Assembly (NCBI GenBank): GCA_949152475.1
Contig: OX424570.1
Span: 9,660,181 to 9,724,180, forward strand
DNA: 64,000 nucleotides
Source of the DNA: Terebella lapidaria
Lineage: Eukaryota; Annelida; Polychaeta; Terebellida; Terebellidae
Reading direction: 5' to 3'
Shown here: positions 11,013 through 22,800 of the stretch, in pieces
Position numbering within the stretch: the stretch's first letter is position 1
Layout: each line of letters begins with the position of its first letter
Translations under genes and position numbers: made by a program
The notes under the pieces: model-generated
Databases searched by the model: none
What the model saw: only the letters and a program-made list of their open reading frames with translations
What the model was told of the DNA's origin: nothing

Positions 11013-14000
11013 AGATATTTTGAGACAAACAACATACAACACACTCATGCTATTATTAACAGCCAAAGGCTTAAAGTGGTGTCTTTTTGCTTCACTTAGA
11101 TTCTCATGAATAGCCGTATAGAAATCATTTTATTGAATGTTTACATGTTTGCTGAATACATTTTCCTCTGGCATTTAATATGTTTATACTGAAACCCGTT
11201 ATGTATAACACTCCATTGGTAATAATAATAGGCCTGGTCCTGTCATCATTCATTTACTGCACGCATTGAAATAAGATTGTATAAGATATTTGCTTCATAC
11301 CGGTCACACCAGTAATACTCTTTAAAACCTAGTTCTACACGTATTTATGTACTGGGCACTCTTAGACATAAAATTTTCTACAGGACAGATCCTATTCAAA
11401 TGTAAATGAGGTGAAACCCTACACGCAACACTTGCCGGACGCTTGTGTATTTGCATATGATAATTTCATATGTTAATTAATATGAATGTCGGACTTTGTT
11501 TTTTTTTAAAACAAATTTGTCTTTTGGTTTCTTCTAGTATCATTAACATCTTGTCGTATTGGTGACGCCAGTGTGCCTTCCGATATGAATGTTTTGTCGG
11601 GCTTTGTCGACGTTACATTTGATATTGGAATCATCAAAATCTTGTTCTAACGGCGCTAATGTGCCCTTGAATATGGTCTGCGATGTGCCCTTGAGTATGT
11701 TCTGTGGATTTGCTACTATTCCAAAACTCTTGGGTCTATGTTTTCTATTGGTGACAATCAAATTTGGTCAGGCGCGCCCGCAGATAGAAGCACTGGAAGC
11801 ACGTGCTTCCAGTAAATTTTTGAGAAAAAAATTATGGTAGAGCTCTTCTGATTGGATTAATGATATGGTAAATAATGACTTTATTCTCATATGACCCCGA
11901 TATGGTGTATTCGAGATACAAAACAAAATCATAACGAGCATGACCATAGACAACAGCAATATAACAGCGGCAATATACCCAGAAGATAGATATCATACAT
12001 GTGTAAACAATACAATAATATTTCAATGGCACGGTTACAATAGTAATAGTATCTGAAAAGACATACCGAATTTGCTTGCTACTCTTAGCAATCATACCAT
12101 GCAACGCCCGTTTTGGTTGAACATGGTGAAAACTGCTAAGCTTTCTGGAAATAACCGTGGTGCCATCATCAAATAATGAAATGAGTGGATAATAACTCGA
12201 GCAATTGTTTACTGTAACGGCATACCGGTAAAGCTCTTGTTTATGAACCCTGAAGATGAAAACTCAATAATCACTTTATCAAATCATTTAAAATCAGTTG
12301 AATAGATCAGTGAGCCGATAAAATAAAGGATCTGATATAACTTCCTATTTAGGTGCTCCTTAAATATTGATAAGATTATCCATTTTCCCGTGTTTATCAT
12401 TAAAGCTAAATCATTTTATTATGGTAAATGTTGTGGTAACCAGGGTTTTACAACAATCTATCTACAATGATAATCTACAACGGTTATATCTAGGCCTATA
12501 CAAAAATTGTAAAATTGTAACTGTCGAACCGTGTCGCCATATACTATGAAGTATTTTGCTTGACCGACTTCATATTTGAAATATATGTTGTGGACAAAAC
12601 CTATGGGTTCAGGCGACATAATCAGGGTCTCAATATACAAACAGAGCCCATTACAGAGCACCTAGTATTATGACCGCCAGCTTCTGGGACCCTGGGCGGG
12701 CCCCAGGCCCCACGCCAATATATCCTGTCCCAATCGCGTTGGTCCTTTGTGCTTCCAGTTTTTCAAATCCTGGGGGCGCGGCTGAATTTGTTTCTATTAG
12801 TGGTAATAGTTCGAGACATACATGTGCCTTGAATTTTGGTCATTTGTGTCCAATCAGGTTATTATACGAAGGCTTGGTCTATACAGATCGATACTTTCAT
12901 GTTCTAAAAAAAGCTTTGATTTTCAGCAAAAAGACCCGCTGAACTTATTCGTGATCAACAGATGTCGCTGCACTGGTTGCATTATATATTTGTACATGAT
13001 GTATACGACGAGAGAAAAATAAAGCTTTTCTCTCGTCGCATTTCTAAGGTTTCGTGCTGTCACGTGAAGTATAGGAACAATATACAGTACTGTTCCGTAT
13101 GATGGAAGCTACATACGCTCGCGTTTTCTAAAATGCAATCCTTAAGTAGTCAAATGTATACTCTTTTCGTTATTCAAACGCACGCGTGTATCTAACCAGG
13201 AAGTCATAAGGTCACATGAGGTTTATTGATTTGTTTAATATGTTGAGTTTATTTTAGATTTTTTGGGGTAGTTTTCACATCCGTACATCACTCAACATGC
13301 TTCAGTTAAAAAGCGACTATACGTCACACTGTATATTAAGCATTCATACTTCACTAACAATTTTATTTTAGTTTTTTTTTTTTGGCAACACAATAGAACG
13401 CACCTTCAGGTACACGCTATTATGAACAGCAAGATGCTGGTAGGCTTAAAGTGGTGTGTTATTTGCTTCACTTTAGGTTCTTATAGATAGCCGTATGAAA
13501 GGTATGCTCATTGAATGCATTCCACTGGCATACGGTATGAAAATTAATATATCTATCTGTTAAATAACACTCCCATTCATTGGTAAGAGCACTTGACCTT
13601 TGCCTGGAGGTATCATTTCGTCATTTTTGTCATATATCGAAAGTGGAGTGATTTTCTTGTTCACGTCCGCATACTAAAAATATTTCACAAAACATATTTT
13701 GCCTATATATAAGTCCAAATTTTGCTACACAACGACAGGACACATCATATTTACATTTGGCTGAAGGGCACCCTACACACAACACTTGCTTTACAAAAAC
13801 AGACTTGTCATATTTGTCATGAGTAACAAGCATTTTCATAGTTAAAGGCAAAAATCTATTGGACGAGCCGTTGAGCATAGGCCATTCCTGTTTAATTGTC
13901 TGTTTCTCGTCCTTTGGAAAATGGAAAGCTAGGAGGGAGGGTGGACAAAACAAACGAACCCTCAAATAAAAAACATACATCTTGCAATGAATCTCTCAAT

Positions 14001-14263
14001 ATAAACGATATTAGAGTATGCATTTGAGCATCTAATAATGTCCCACAAAGTTATATATTATTCTTAGAATTCTATATGGATAAATGAACGAATGATACTT
14101 TATTCACAAAGGGACTTCGGCCCATATGCTGAACACACATGTACGATTTCACTAGTGAATACCATGAACGCTGGATACATGAATAAATTATGCAACATAC
14201 ATGTATCAAATCAGTACTTATTATAGACATCCTACCATGGGACACATACGCCGCCAGATGTTC
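11013..14263. other. No gene seen; contains a segmental duplicate
   Basis: Non-coding DNA. About 13190-13960 is a diverged duplicate of about 9900-11600 without the foldback transposon, joined by the shared phrases AGGCTTAAAGTGGTGT and ATAGCCGTAT. The ORFs here have no recognisable domain or splice context. Confidence 0.5.
13006..13038. repeat. Perfect 13-bp stem hairpin
   Basis: CGACGAGAGAAAA at 13006-13018 is exactly reverse-complemented at 13026-13038 with a 7-nt loop. No neighbouring gene explains it, and there is no T-run after it to suggest an RNA polymerase III terminator. Confidence 0.5.
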
Positions 14264-16129
14264 AACAACACTGTAGGAACCCTACTACCGTAACGCGGCG
14301 TTACGGTAGTATGGGACGATGGCGGTAGGCGAGTGGTTCGATTGGTTTTTTTGAGATTATCGTTTATAGAACACATGTCACTCTTCTCCGATGGTGTGCT
14401 TTGATGCCTCTTGAAGTTTCGCATCTATTGTCGTATTGTTTTTTTGGAATATTGCTCTTAATTAGTCAGAAAATGGAAAATGAAAATCAAGAGAATACTA
14501 CGGTAACGTCAGATCAGTAGCTGCGGGGTACTACCGTAACGCCAAGCATGTACTACCGTAACGTTAACCTTGGTCTCACATTAGGTCTTTCGTAATATGT
14601 CTTTTGCATCTTTTCAGATAAAAATTTCGTATATAAGGAGCTTGCATATACGAAATTGATTTCGAGGTACAATTGTTTTTATATTATACAACTGATACTG
14701 TATGGTGTCATGTAAAATGACGAAATGTGGTGTTTTGGGACGTCTATAACTGAACATATTACACGGGTTGTCGAAGAAGCAGAAAGTGAGCAAGCAAATA
14801 AGCAATTTTTTAACATTGAATAATGACATTTTCGAATGTTACCCCAGCGTAGGAAATTTAGTTGTACTAATTTTATGATAAGGTATGAGTGAGAAAATAA
14901 TATTGACAAGATACTCTTATTTTAACGAAGATAATGATGTTGATGTTCTGATTTATTTCAATGCCATACATTGTTGTCGTATTAATATATAAAATGTTAA
15001 GATACATTTGTGTATTCCGAGCCGTATAATGTATGCAGACGTTGACCGTTGCACAGTATTTACACACTCGTCTGAGGAAAAAGCAATGACGTTCACAACA
15101 AGATTTAATTGGCATCAATTATTAGTACAGATTCGCACAGTGATATGCATCAGATGGTATCTTTTTGACATTCGATTTTTCATCGACGTCTGTGAAATCA
15201 TATCAAAAGATAATGCATACTTTGAGAGAGTGAATCCTTTTTTATGCACAATGTTTCGTTTGGTGTCAGTCAAACTTTGAAACGTACGGTATAAGGTAAA
15301 CTTCAACTTTGAGGTGAACTTGAAGATAAGGTCGCCACTGGTCCAACCGCAATGTATCCACGGAAGAACCGCAAAGGTTTCCTCTTAAAACGTTTATACA
15401 CTGTCCCCAAAAAAATCGTCAGAAGGCTGTAACGATTATTGAATTTCTGTCAGTATATCAGGTATTCATTAATTACAGTTTTATGAGTGTCTGGGGTCAA
15501 AATCGTACCAGGACCTAAAGCCTTAAATTCCTTTCCAAAGTGAACGGAACGCCCTGAATCATTACCAGATTCATCGTCTAGAAATCTGAGACTGATGCTA
15601 AAATGAAACTCTGAATGATGTTAAATAATATGCACTAAAGTTCTGTTTGCCGAATGGCTGGTCAACGGGCAGTAATATGTATCCTGATGTATTTTTCACA
15701 TAGGCTACATATATGCATGACGAATTCCGAAACTCTATTGTCCCGATTATGATCATCGATCTACAACAATATTTGTACTATTTATCGATAACGAAAATCC
15801 TAAACTAGAAGCTTCCGGTCGCCTACGACCGCTTGGGTGTATCCCCCGTAGCCCTATCATCTCTGTTGCCCCAAATATTTCACTGTCAAGTGTGAAAAAC
15901 TAGAGCAAGGGCTAAAAAAGATTACCAGAGAAATGTTAAATCTCAAGTCACAACTGTTTTCTTTTCCCCACCAAAATTGCTGCACTGATTTTCCGAGGTT
16001 ATTGAAGGTCGAATTCAAAATCACCACTGAAATCTCTTTATATGAATTTCCATTCGACATGTTTGATAAAATAACGAAAATACAGATAGATCAATCTTTT
16101 CACCTATTTATATTTCAACTCTGAATATT

Positions 16130-16910
16130 TTACAAACTTGGTTCCAAGTTGAAATTCAAAGTAAAATTTGACCAAAAATGCATTTCAAGATGACGAAATT
16201 GGAGCCAGATTGAACTTCTCACCACAAGTTATATTTCGACTCATAATACATGTATGTGCCAAACATGGTTTCAAGGTGAAATTCAAAGTAAAATTTGACC
16301 AAAAATGCATTTCAAGATGACGAAATTGGAGCCAGATTGAACTTCTCACCATAAGTTATATTTCGACTCATAATACATGTATGTGCCAAACATGGTTTCA
16401 AGTTGAAATTCAAAGTAAAAGTTGACCAAAACTGCATTTCAAGATGACGAAATTGGAGCCAGATCAAACTTTTCGCCATGAGTTATATTTCAACTCATAA
16501 TATGTTCCAAACTTGGTATTAAGTTGAAATTAAATGTAAAAGTTGACCAAATCTGCATTTCAAGATGACGAAATTGGAGCCAGATAGAACTTTTCGTCAT
16601 AAGTTATATTTTAACTCATAATATGTGCCAAACTTGGTTTCAAGTTGAAATTCAAGCTAAAAGTTTACCAAAACTGCATTTCAAGATGAAGAAATTGGAG
16701 CCAGATCGAACTTTTTATCATAAGTTATATTTTAACTCATAATATGTGCCAAACTTGGTTTCAAGTTGAAATTCAAACTAAAAATTGACCAAAACTGCAT
16801 TTCAAGATGACGAAAATGGAGCCAGATCGAACTTTTCACCATAAGTTATATTTTAACTCATAATTTGTGCCAAACATGGTCTCAAGTTGAAATTCAAAGT
16901 AAAAGTTGAT
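16130..16910. repeat. Tandem array, 121-127 bp unit, six copies
   Basis: The marker GATGACGAAATTGGAGCC recurs with small changes at 16189, 16316, 16443, 16564, 16685 and 16806, giving periods of 127, 127, 121, 121 and 121 bp. The array lies inside the CACTG-ended transposon. The change of period suggests a short indel in the founding unit before further amplification. Confidence 0.9.
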
Positions 16911-16912
16911 CA

Positions 16913-17680
16913 ACGTTTTCATAAAAAGCTATTGTGATCAATAATAGACTTAACTAGCAAAAAAATAATGTTAACTTATTTGATCACAGCCATGAAATCT
17001 CTACTGGACAAAGCCTTCACCTTGTTGAGCCCAATAATAAATATTTCTTGTCTTAACTATTTTTATTGAGGTCAACAATAGACGTAACTAGCAAAAAAAA
17101 AAGTTAACTTATTTGGTTACAGACATAAAATGTCTACTGGACAGAATCTTTACCTTGTTGAGCCCAATAATAAATATTTCTTTCCTTAACTATTTTTATT
17201 GTGGTCAATAATAGACTAAACTAGTAAAAATAATGTTAACTTATTCAGTACACCCATGAAATCTGTACTGGACATACTTTCACCTTGTTGAGCTTAATAA
17301 TAAATATTTCTCATCTTAACTATTTTTATTGTGGTCAATAATAGACTTAACTATTTTTATTGTGGTCAATAATAGACCTAACTAGTAAAAATAATGTTAA
17401 CTTATTCGGTTACACCAATGAAATTTGTACTGGACAAAACATTTACCTTGTTGAGGTTAATAATAAATATTTCTTGTCTTAACTATTTTTATTGTGGTCA
17501 ATAATAGACTTAACTATTAAAAATAATGTTAACTTATTCAGTTACACCCATGAAATCTGTACTGGACAAAACCTTTACCTTGTTGAGCTTGATAATAAAC
17601 GTTTCTCGTCTTAACTATTTTTATTGTGGACAATAATAGACTTAACTAGTAAAACTAATGTTAACTTATTCAGTAATATT
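16913..17680. repeat. Tandem array, about 131-bp unit, five to six copies
   Basis: The marker TCTTAACTATTTTTATTG recurs near 17051, 17184, 17314, 17477 and 17609. One interval is longer by about 33 bp because a small internal piece is repeated. It directly follows the 121-127 bp array and is unrelated to it in sequence. Confidence 0.85.
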
Positions 17681-17916
17681 GTCCTGTTTTCACTGAAAAC
17701 TTCAGTTCTCCATTCTGAACAAGAAACCAGTGTCATTACCTTCCATTGTACAGGCTATTGGAATGATCGTACATGTCAAAATGGATATTTCAAAATTCTG
17801 TAATAAGTTAGGCTGTTAACATATTAATATTTACATGATCATTCTAAAAAACGATTGGTTTCGTGTGACAGCCCTTCCCAACAACACTTCCAAATATTAT
17901 CGAGATTTCTCAAAAA

Positions 17917-18450
17917 TTGCCATCTGTAGAGCGTTCACAAGCCATGTGTCTCAAACAGGCTGTTTTCAATGCAAAATGTGTCCCCAAACGACCAATTCAG
18001 TTGCCACGGCAACCAAAATCGATTGGTGTCGGGATCTTACCATAATATATGTGCCTGCAAAAAATAATGGTGATCGGGTGAGAATTGCGGCCTGTAGCGC
18101 GTTCACAAGCCATGTGTCTCAAACAGGCTGTTTTCAATGCAAAATGTGTCCCCAAACGACCAATTCAGTTCCCACGGCAACCAAAATCGATTGGTGTCGG
18201 GATCTTACCATAATATATGTGCCTGCAAAAAATAATGGTGATCGGGTGAGAATTGCGGCCTGTAGCGCGTTCACAAGCCATGTGTCTCAAACAGGCTGTT
18301 TTCAATGCAAAATGTGTCCCCAAACGACCAATTCAGTTGCCACGGCAACCAAAATCGATTGGTGTCGGGATCTTACCATTATATATGTGCCTGCAAAAAA
18401 TAATGGTGATCGGGTGAGAATTGCGGCCTGTGGCGCGTTCACAAGCGTCT
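17917..18450. repeat. Tandem array, exact 168-bp unit, three copies plus a partial
   Basis: The marker GCCATGTGTCTCAAACAGG occurs at 17941, 18109 and 18277, exactly 168 bp apart, with almost identical copies, so amplification was recent. Because 168 is a multiple of three, a frame stays open across the array (17835-18581), giving a 56-residue repeat with CFQCKMC. I treat that as a by-product of the period and not a gene, since it sits between non-coding satellites inside a transposon. Confidence 0.88.
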
Positions 18451-19073
18451 CTGCGGACGCGGACGCGGACGACGAAGCCAAATCCATAGTATCCGCCGAA
18501 CTTTGTTCGGGGGATACAAATATTATCAAAATCCAAGTTTTACATCATGTTAATTTCTTATATATGCAAGCGTTACGGTAGTACTTGAAATCTGGAAATT
18601 GGCGTTACGGTAGTGGGCCGCTAACGTTACGGTAGTAATCGTCGCATATTTCAAACCGTTTTTTCTCGCAAATCAATCAGATTCACAGTTTAATTATATT
18701 GCCACACTATAAAGCGTATCTAGACAATTCGCCTTATGTAGATGTTATGTGCGAAACCTACCTAATACCCAGTTTATCGTGAAAAAACTTTTCGAAGCTA
18801 ATAACCTTCCGCCATCGTTTGGACTACCGTAACGTCGCGTTACGGTAGTAGGGTTCCTACAGTGAACAACGTATGATTTTCACTAGACATTATGCTTTTG
18901 AAATTTTCAATCGGATTCATAACATTATTTATATATTTACTCAAATGCATGTGTCTAATTTCAGAATATGAAGGGCATACCAACAAATAGTGAAACCATA
19001 GACCTATCTATACAAGATGGTAAAACCCGAGGGACATTTTGTAGTTTGTCATTTTGTAGTTTTTATACCCATT

Positions 19074-19439
19074 TCATTTAGAATTATCACATAGTTCTAA
19101 ACATGCCATTTCTGTTTTGCCACATGTAGCTGGCGCTGTTTGAATGTATGAAAATAAAAATGATTTGCCAACACTCTGTTGAAGCCACACATCACCAAAT
19201 CCATGTCTATACAGGGAATATTCTATATCAGATACCCAGTTTTTATTTCCATTATCTGAGAAAGTCTTCAAACCACTGTGCAGAGAATTTCGTACCCTAA
19301 CGTTATTGTCATGGACTGTTGGCAGCCAAAGTTTGACAAACCTATCAGATAAAAGCAATTTTCCCAGCTCACCAAGGTTGTGGTTAGTGCTGTGATTCCA
19401 CGATGAATGAGCGTGGCAGAGATTGGCGGATTTTACCAT
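19074..19439 (-). pseudogene. LINE ORF C-terminal fragment
   Basis: A 121-codon open frame whose pattern (NWVSDIE, then HGFGDVWLQQ about ten residues later, then a basic Cys-containing end) looks like the region after the reverse transcriptase in CR1/RTE-type LINE polyproteins. No upstream RT or endonuclease is joined to it, so it is a truncated remnant. Flanking DNA (18870-19073 and 19440-19846) shows no gene. Confidence 0.45.
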
Positions 19440-19846
19440 GTCAAAACCGCATTTATTTCCACGATATAATATTTATTTTGTTTGTTTTTTCGCACAATTT
19501 CAACAATAGCTAGGCGCGCGTGGACGAGAAACAGAAAATTAAACAGGAATGGCCTAATATCATTTTTACTATTTTCCGGCCAAAATATAGACTGCCGATT
19601 AAACGGAATATCTACAGTGATATTCTGAATATATGTATGTAGCTTACGAGCGTAAGCAGGGCAAGCACTGTAATGAGCTCAATATCGTTGAGTATAGCGC
19701 ACTTGTGATTGCATGTATGCAGACACTTGCAATCCAATTAATACACACCATATTCAACGAGCAGTATGCATTTTTTCACAAAGTTCAGCAGTATTTCAGA
19801 GTTCATCAATGACCACCAAAGAAAGTACTCCAAGCAAGGAATGAAT

Positions 19847-22800
19847 TCATAGGACATTCTTCATGGACACTGCATAAATATCCCCAGTAGGCGCCTCCAC
19901 ATGTGCTACGTCTGCTCTGGTAACCTTCTTGGCCCCTTTCAGTTTCGGTTTAGCTGTCTTGATACTTGGTTTTTTGCTGGCACCAGTCGAGGTTTTCTTG
20001 GGTTTGTTTGGCTGAGCGTAGATCGCTTTCTCCTGATCCTGTTTAGTATCCTCAACACCTGGTTGGTTACTTTGACCTCCAGCTATAAACCGACACACGC
20101 ACGAGCAATTCATAATGTATGTACAGTGTATACAGATAGGTTAACAATTTGATGGAGATGGAGACGGACATGGAGCGTGATTAAATAAGTAAAAATTAGC
20201 CCAAGGGCTAAGAAAGGTTACCGGACAATATATATTTTAGTATTTTGTCCCGTGACCTTGAAAATAAGGTCATTGGTCAATTCCAGGACACAATCATATT
20301 CGGCATATGTCATTTCTGGTATGTCCACAATTGATTCCTAAGCTGTAAAGTCGATAATAGCCGAGATATTAGCCATTATGTCCAGTGACCTTGAAAATGA
20401 GATCAAAGGTTGAATTCAAGGTCATAGCAATATTCAGCATATATAATTTCCTATATGTTCATAATTGATTCCTAAGCTGTAAAGTCGATAATAAGCGAGA
20501 TATTAGCCATTTTGTCCTGTGACCTTGAAAATGAGGTCAAAGGTCAAGTTCAAGGTTATGACAATGTTCAGAATATATCCTTTTCTATATGTTCACAATT
20601 GATTGCTAAGTTGTAAAGTCAATAAAAAGCGGGATATTAGCCATTTCGTTCTCTAACCTTGAAAATGGGATCAAGGTCAAATTTTTGATCACCAAAATAT
20701 TCAGCATACATCCTTTCCTATATGTTCACTATGGACTCCTAAGCCGTAAATTCGATAATAAGCGAGATATAAGCCATTTTGTATTCTGACCTTGAAAATA
20801 AGGTGACTGACCTTGAAATTTAGGTCAAAGGTCAAATTCAAGGTCATGAAAATATTCAGAACATATCATTTTCTATCTGTCCACAATTGACTCTAAAGTT
20901 GTAAAGTCGATAATAAGCCAGATATTAGCCATTTTGTTCTTTGACCTTGAAAATGAGGTCAAAGGTCAAATTCAAGGTCATCAGAATATTCGGCATATGT
21001 CATTTCCTATATGTCCACAATTGGTTCCTAAGCTGTAAAGTCGATAATAAGCAAGATATTAGCCATTTTGTCCTGTGACCTTGAAAATGAGGTCGAAGGT
21101 CAAATTCAAGGTCACGAGAATATTCAGCAAATATCACTTCCCATATGTTCACAATTGATTCCTAAGCTGTAAAGTCGATAATTTTTGTGCGATATCAAGA
21201 AATTCAATTTTCTTTGAATGTAAAATTATCGTAAAATAGGCCCAAAGAATTCAAGCCACTCCATCTTTTATTATCTTTATGAGAAGTTACTGAGCGAAAC
21301 AGATGGGTGCGATATAAAATAGGTGGACTGTATTTGTGTTCTATATAGGGGTGGCAGCAGGATTCCCTCGCAAGCGGTCTGACCTCCCTGAGAGGGGGTC
21401 TAAAATATGTACCCAAATCGCTACTGAGCAAAGCTCCAGAGCCAAAGCCTTTGGTGTTCCGAGGTTGATTCTGACCCCTGGCTCTTGACCTGGTTTCCAT
21501 TCTCCGGACCTGGTTTCCATTCTCCAGATTCCATAACTTTTTGAAAATATTATTTTGACTTTATTTTGATCATTCAGTGATTGAGACCATAGAGATCTTG
21601 TTTATTTTGCTTGGTTTCTTCTACACAAAGTGTGTGAATTCTTACTTCTTGGTTTCATGTAAACGAAATAGACCTAAACAGAAAACATTTTTGGAAAATT
21701 CAGACAGGGTTCACGATAGAATCATATATTTCTCAAGTTTTAACCAATGAAATTTAATTTTTTGTACAATTTTACTAACGGGGATGTGAGGGTAGGCCTA
21801 TATAGCGCACCCTGACCACCGCCTCACCGTAGAGTAGTCCAATCGAAGATCTACTGATTTTTCATTTGTTTATATCGTTGTTAGTTGAGTCAGGTTTGGA
21901 AAATCTCCCGCGATTTAATAACCGGAATGATTTTCTCAGTAGATCCATTATGCATCGTCCATGAGTTTCTGAGACATGTGAATTTTCATTCAAATAAATG
22001 AAATTTTTTGGAAATGTGTACTATATATAATGTTTTAGAGTCGTATTCGCGATCTGTAGTTCCATGCCAAAAAAAAAATCGCGAAAATCTGGGGGGGGGG
22101 GGGGGGGCAAATATACTCGAGTTCCCGCTATCAAAAAAGTGAGGGGGCTCGGGCCCCCAGAGCCCCCCCGGTTCCGACGTCAGTGCTTCGAGAACATGAA
22201 AATGGCCGCCACACGCAGACCGGCGATTCAGGGGCAACGAAACTTATACATATCACAGAGGTATGTGAGAGCAATCTTTTGAAATAAAAATCTCAAAACT
22301 GTCTGAACAGTTTTTGAGAAAATGGCCGCCAAAGTGAGAAAATGGCCGCCAAAGTCGGAAATTGGCTGTGTTTTTGCGAAAATGGTCGCCATCTTGACAA
22401 AAAAGCGAAAATAAAAAAAAGAACCTCCTCTTGAAATATTTTTAGGTATTTTTGTGCAAAATTTCAGAAAGATCCGATCGTAAACTTTAAAGATAAAAAT
22501 GTGGACGGACGCCGCCGACGACGCCGGACGACGGACGCAGCGCCATGCCAATAGGTTATCGGACCAAAGGTCCGGTAACCTAAAAATGAACTTGAAACCA
22601 TCACTCACCTTTCATGAACGCCCCTTGGAAAAGTCCGCTGACTCTGTTCTTGAGTCTGGCAGCTCGGGATGGACCTGGGGAGAACTCGCCGTAGGGTTGT
22701 ACTAAGTCGTCCCTGCTCTCGTATTGAGGGTTGTCCACGACATAGGAGTAGCCAGCTTCTGGAGTGTCATCAGGAGGGTGGCAGGTGGATGCATAGGGAA

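Larger units (their letters stand above)
14269..18864. mobile_element. 4.6-kb CACTG-ended DNA transposon, non-autonomous, carrying satellites
   Basis: The ends are inverted repeats of nearly 60 bp beginning CACTGTAGGAACCCTACTAC, flanked by a 5-bp direct repeat AACAA (14264-14268 and 18865-18869). The TIR itself is a palindrome around ACTACCGTAACG, and this motif recurs subterminally (14510-14570 and 18568-18635), resembling transposase-binding repeats. Inside are three unrelated tandem arrays and no credible transposase. CAC-termini with a 5-bp duplication fit the Transib superfamily better than CACTA (2-3 bp), Chapaev (4 bp) or hAT (8 bp), but the sequence after CAC differs from the usual Transib end, so the class is tentative. 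Confidence 0.75.

Noticed and set aside
17835-18581. 248-codon ORF as a gene
   Set aside because: It exists because a 168-bp satellite unit is a multiple of three; no splice, promoter or known domain, and it sits inside a transposon.
14269-18864. Calling the element a CACTA (EnSpm) or hAT transposon
   Set aside because: The duplication is exactly 5 bp, not 2-3 or 8, and shared by the second CACTG element; no transposase was found to override this.
22064-22705. ORFs on both strands in 22.0-22.7 kb and the similar one at 31630-31878
   Set aside because: They translate the conserved 5' end of the Helentron-like element and resemble each other only for that reason.
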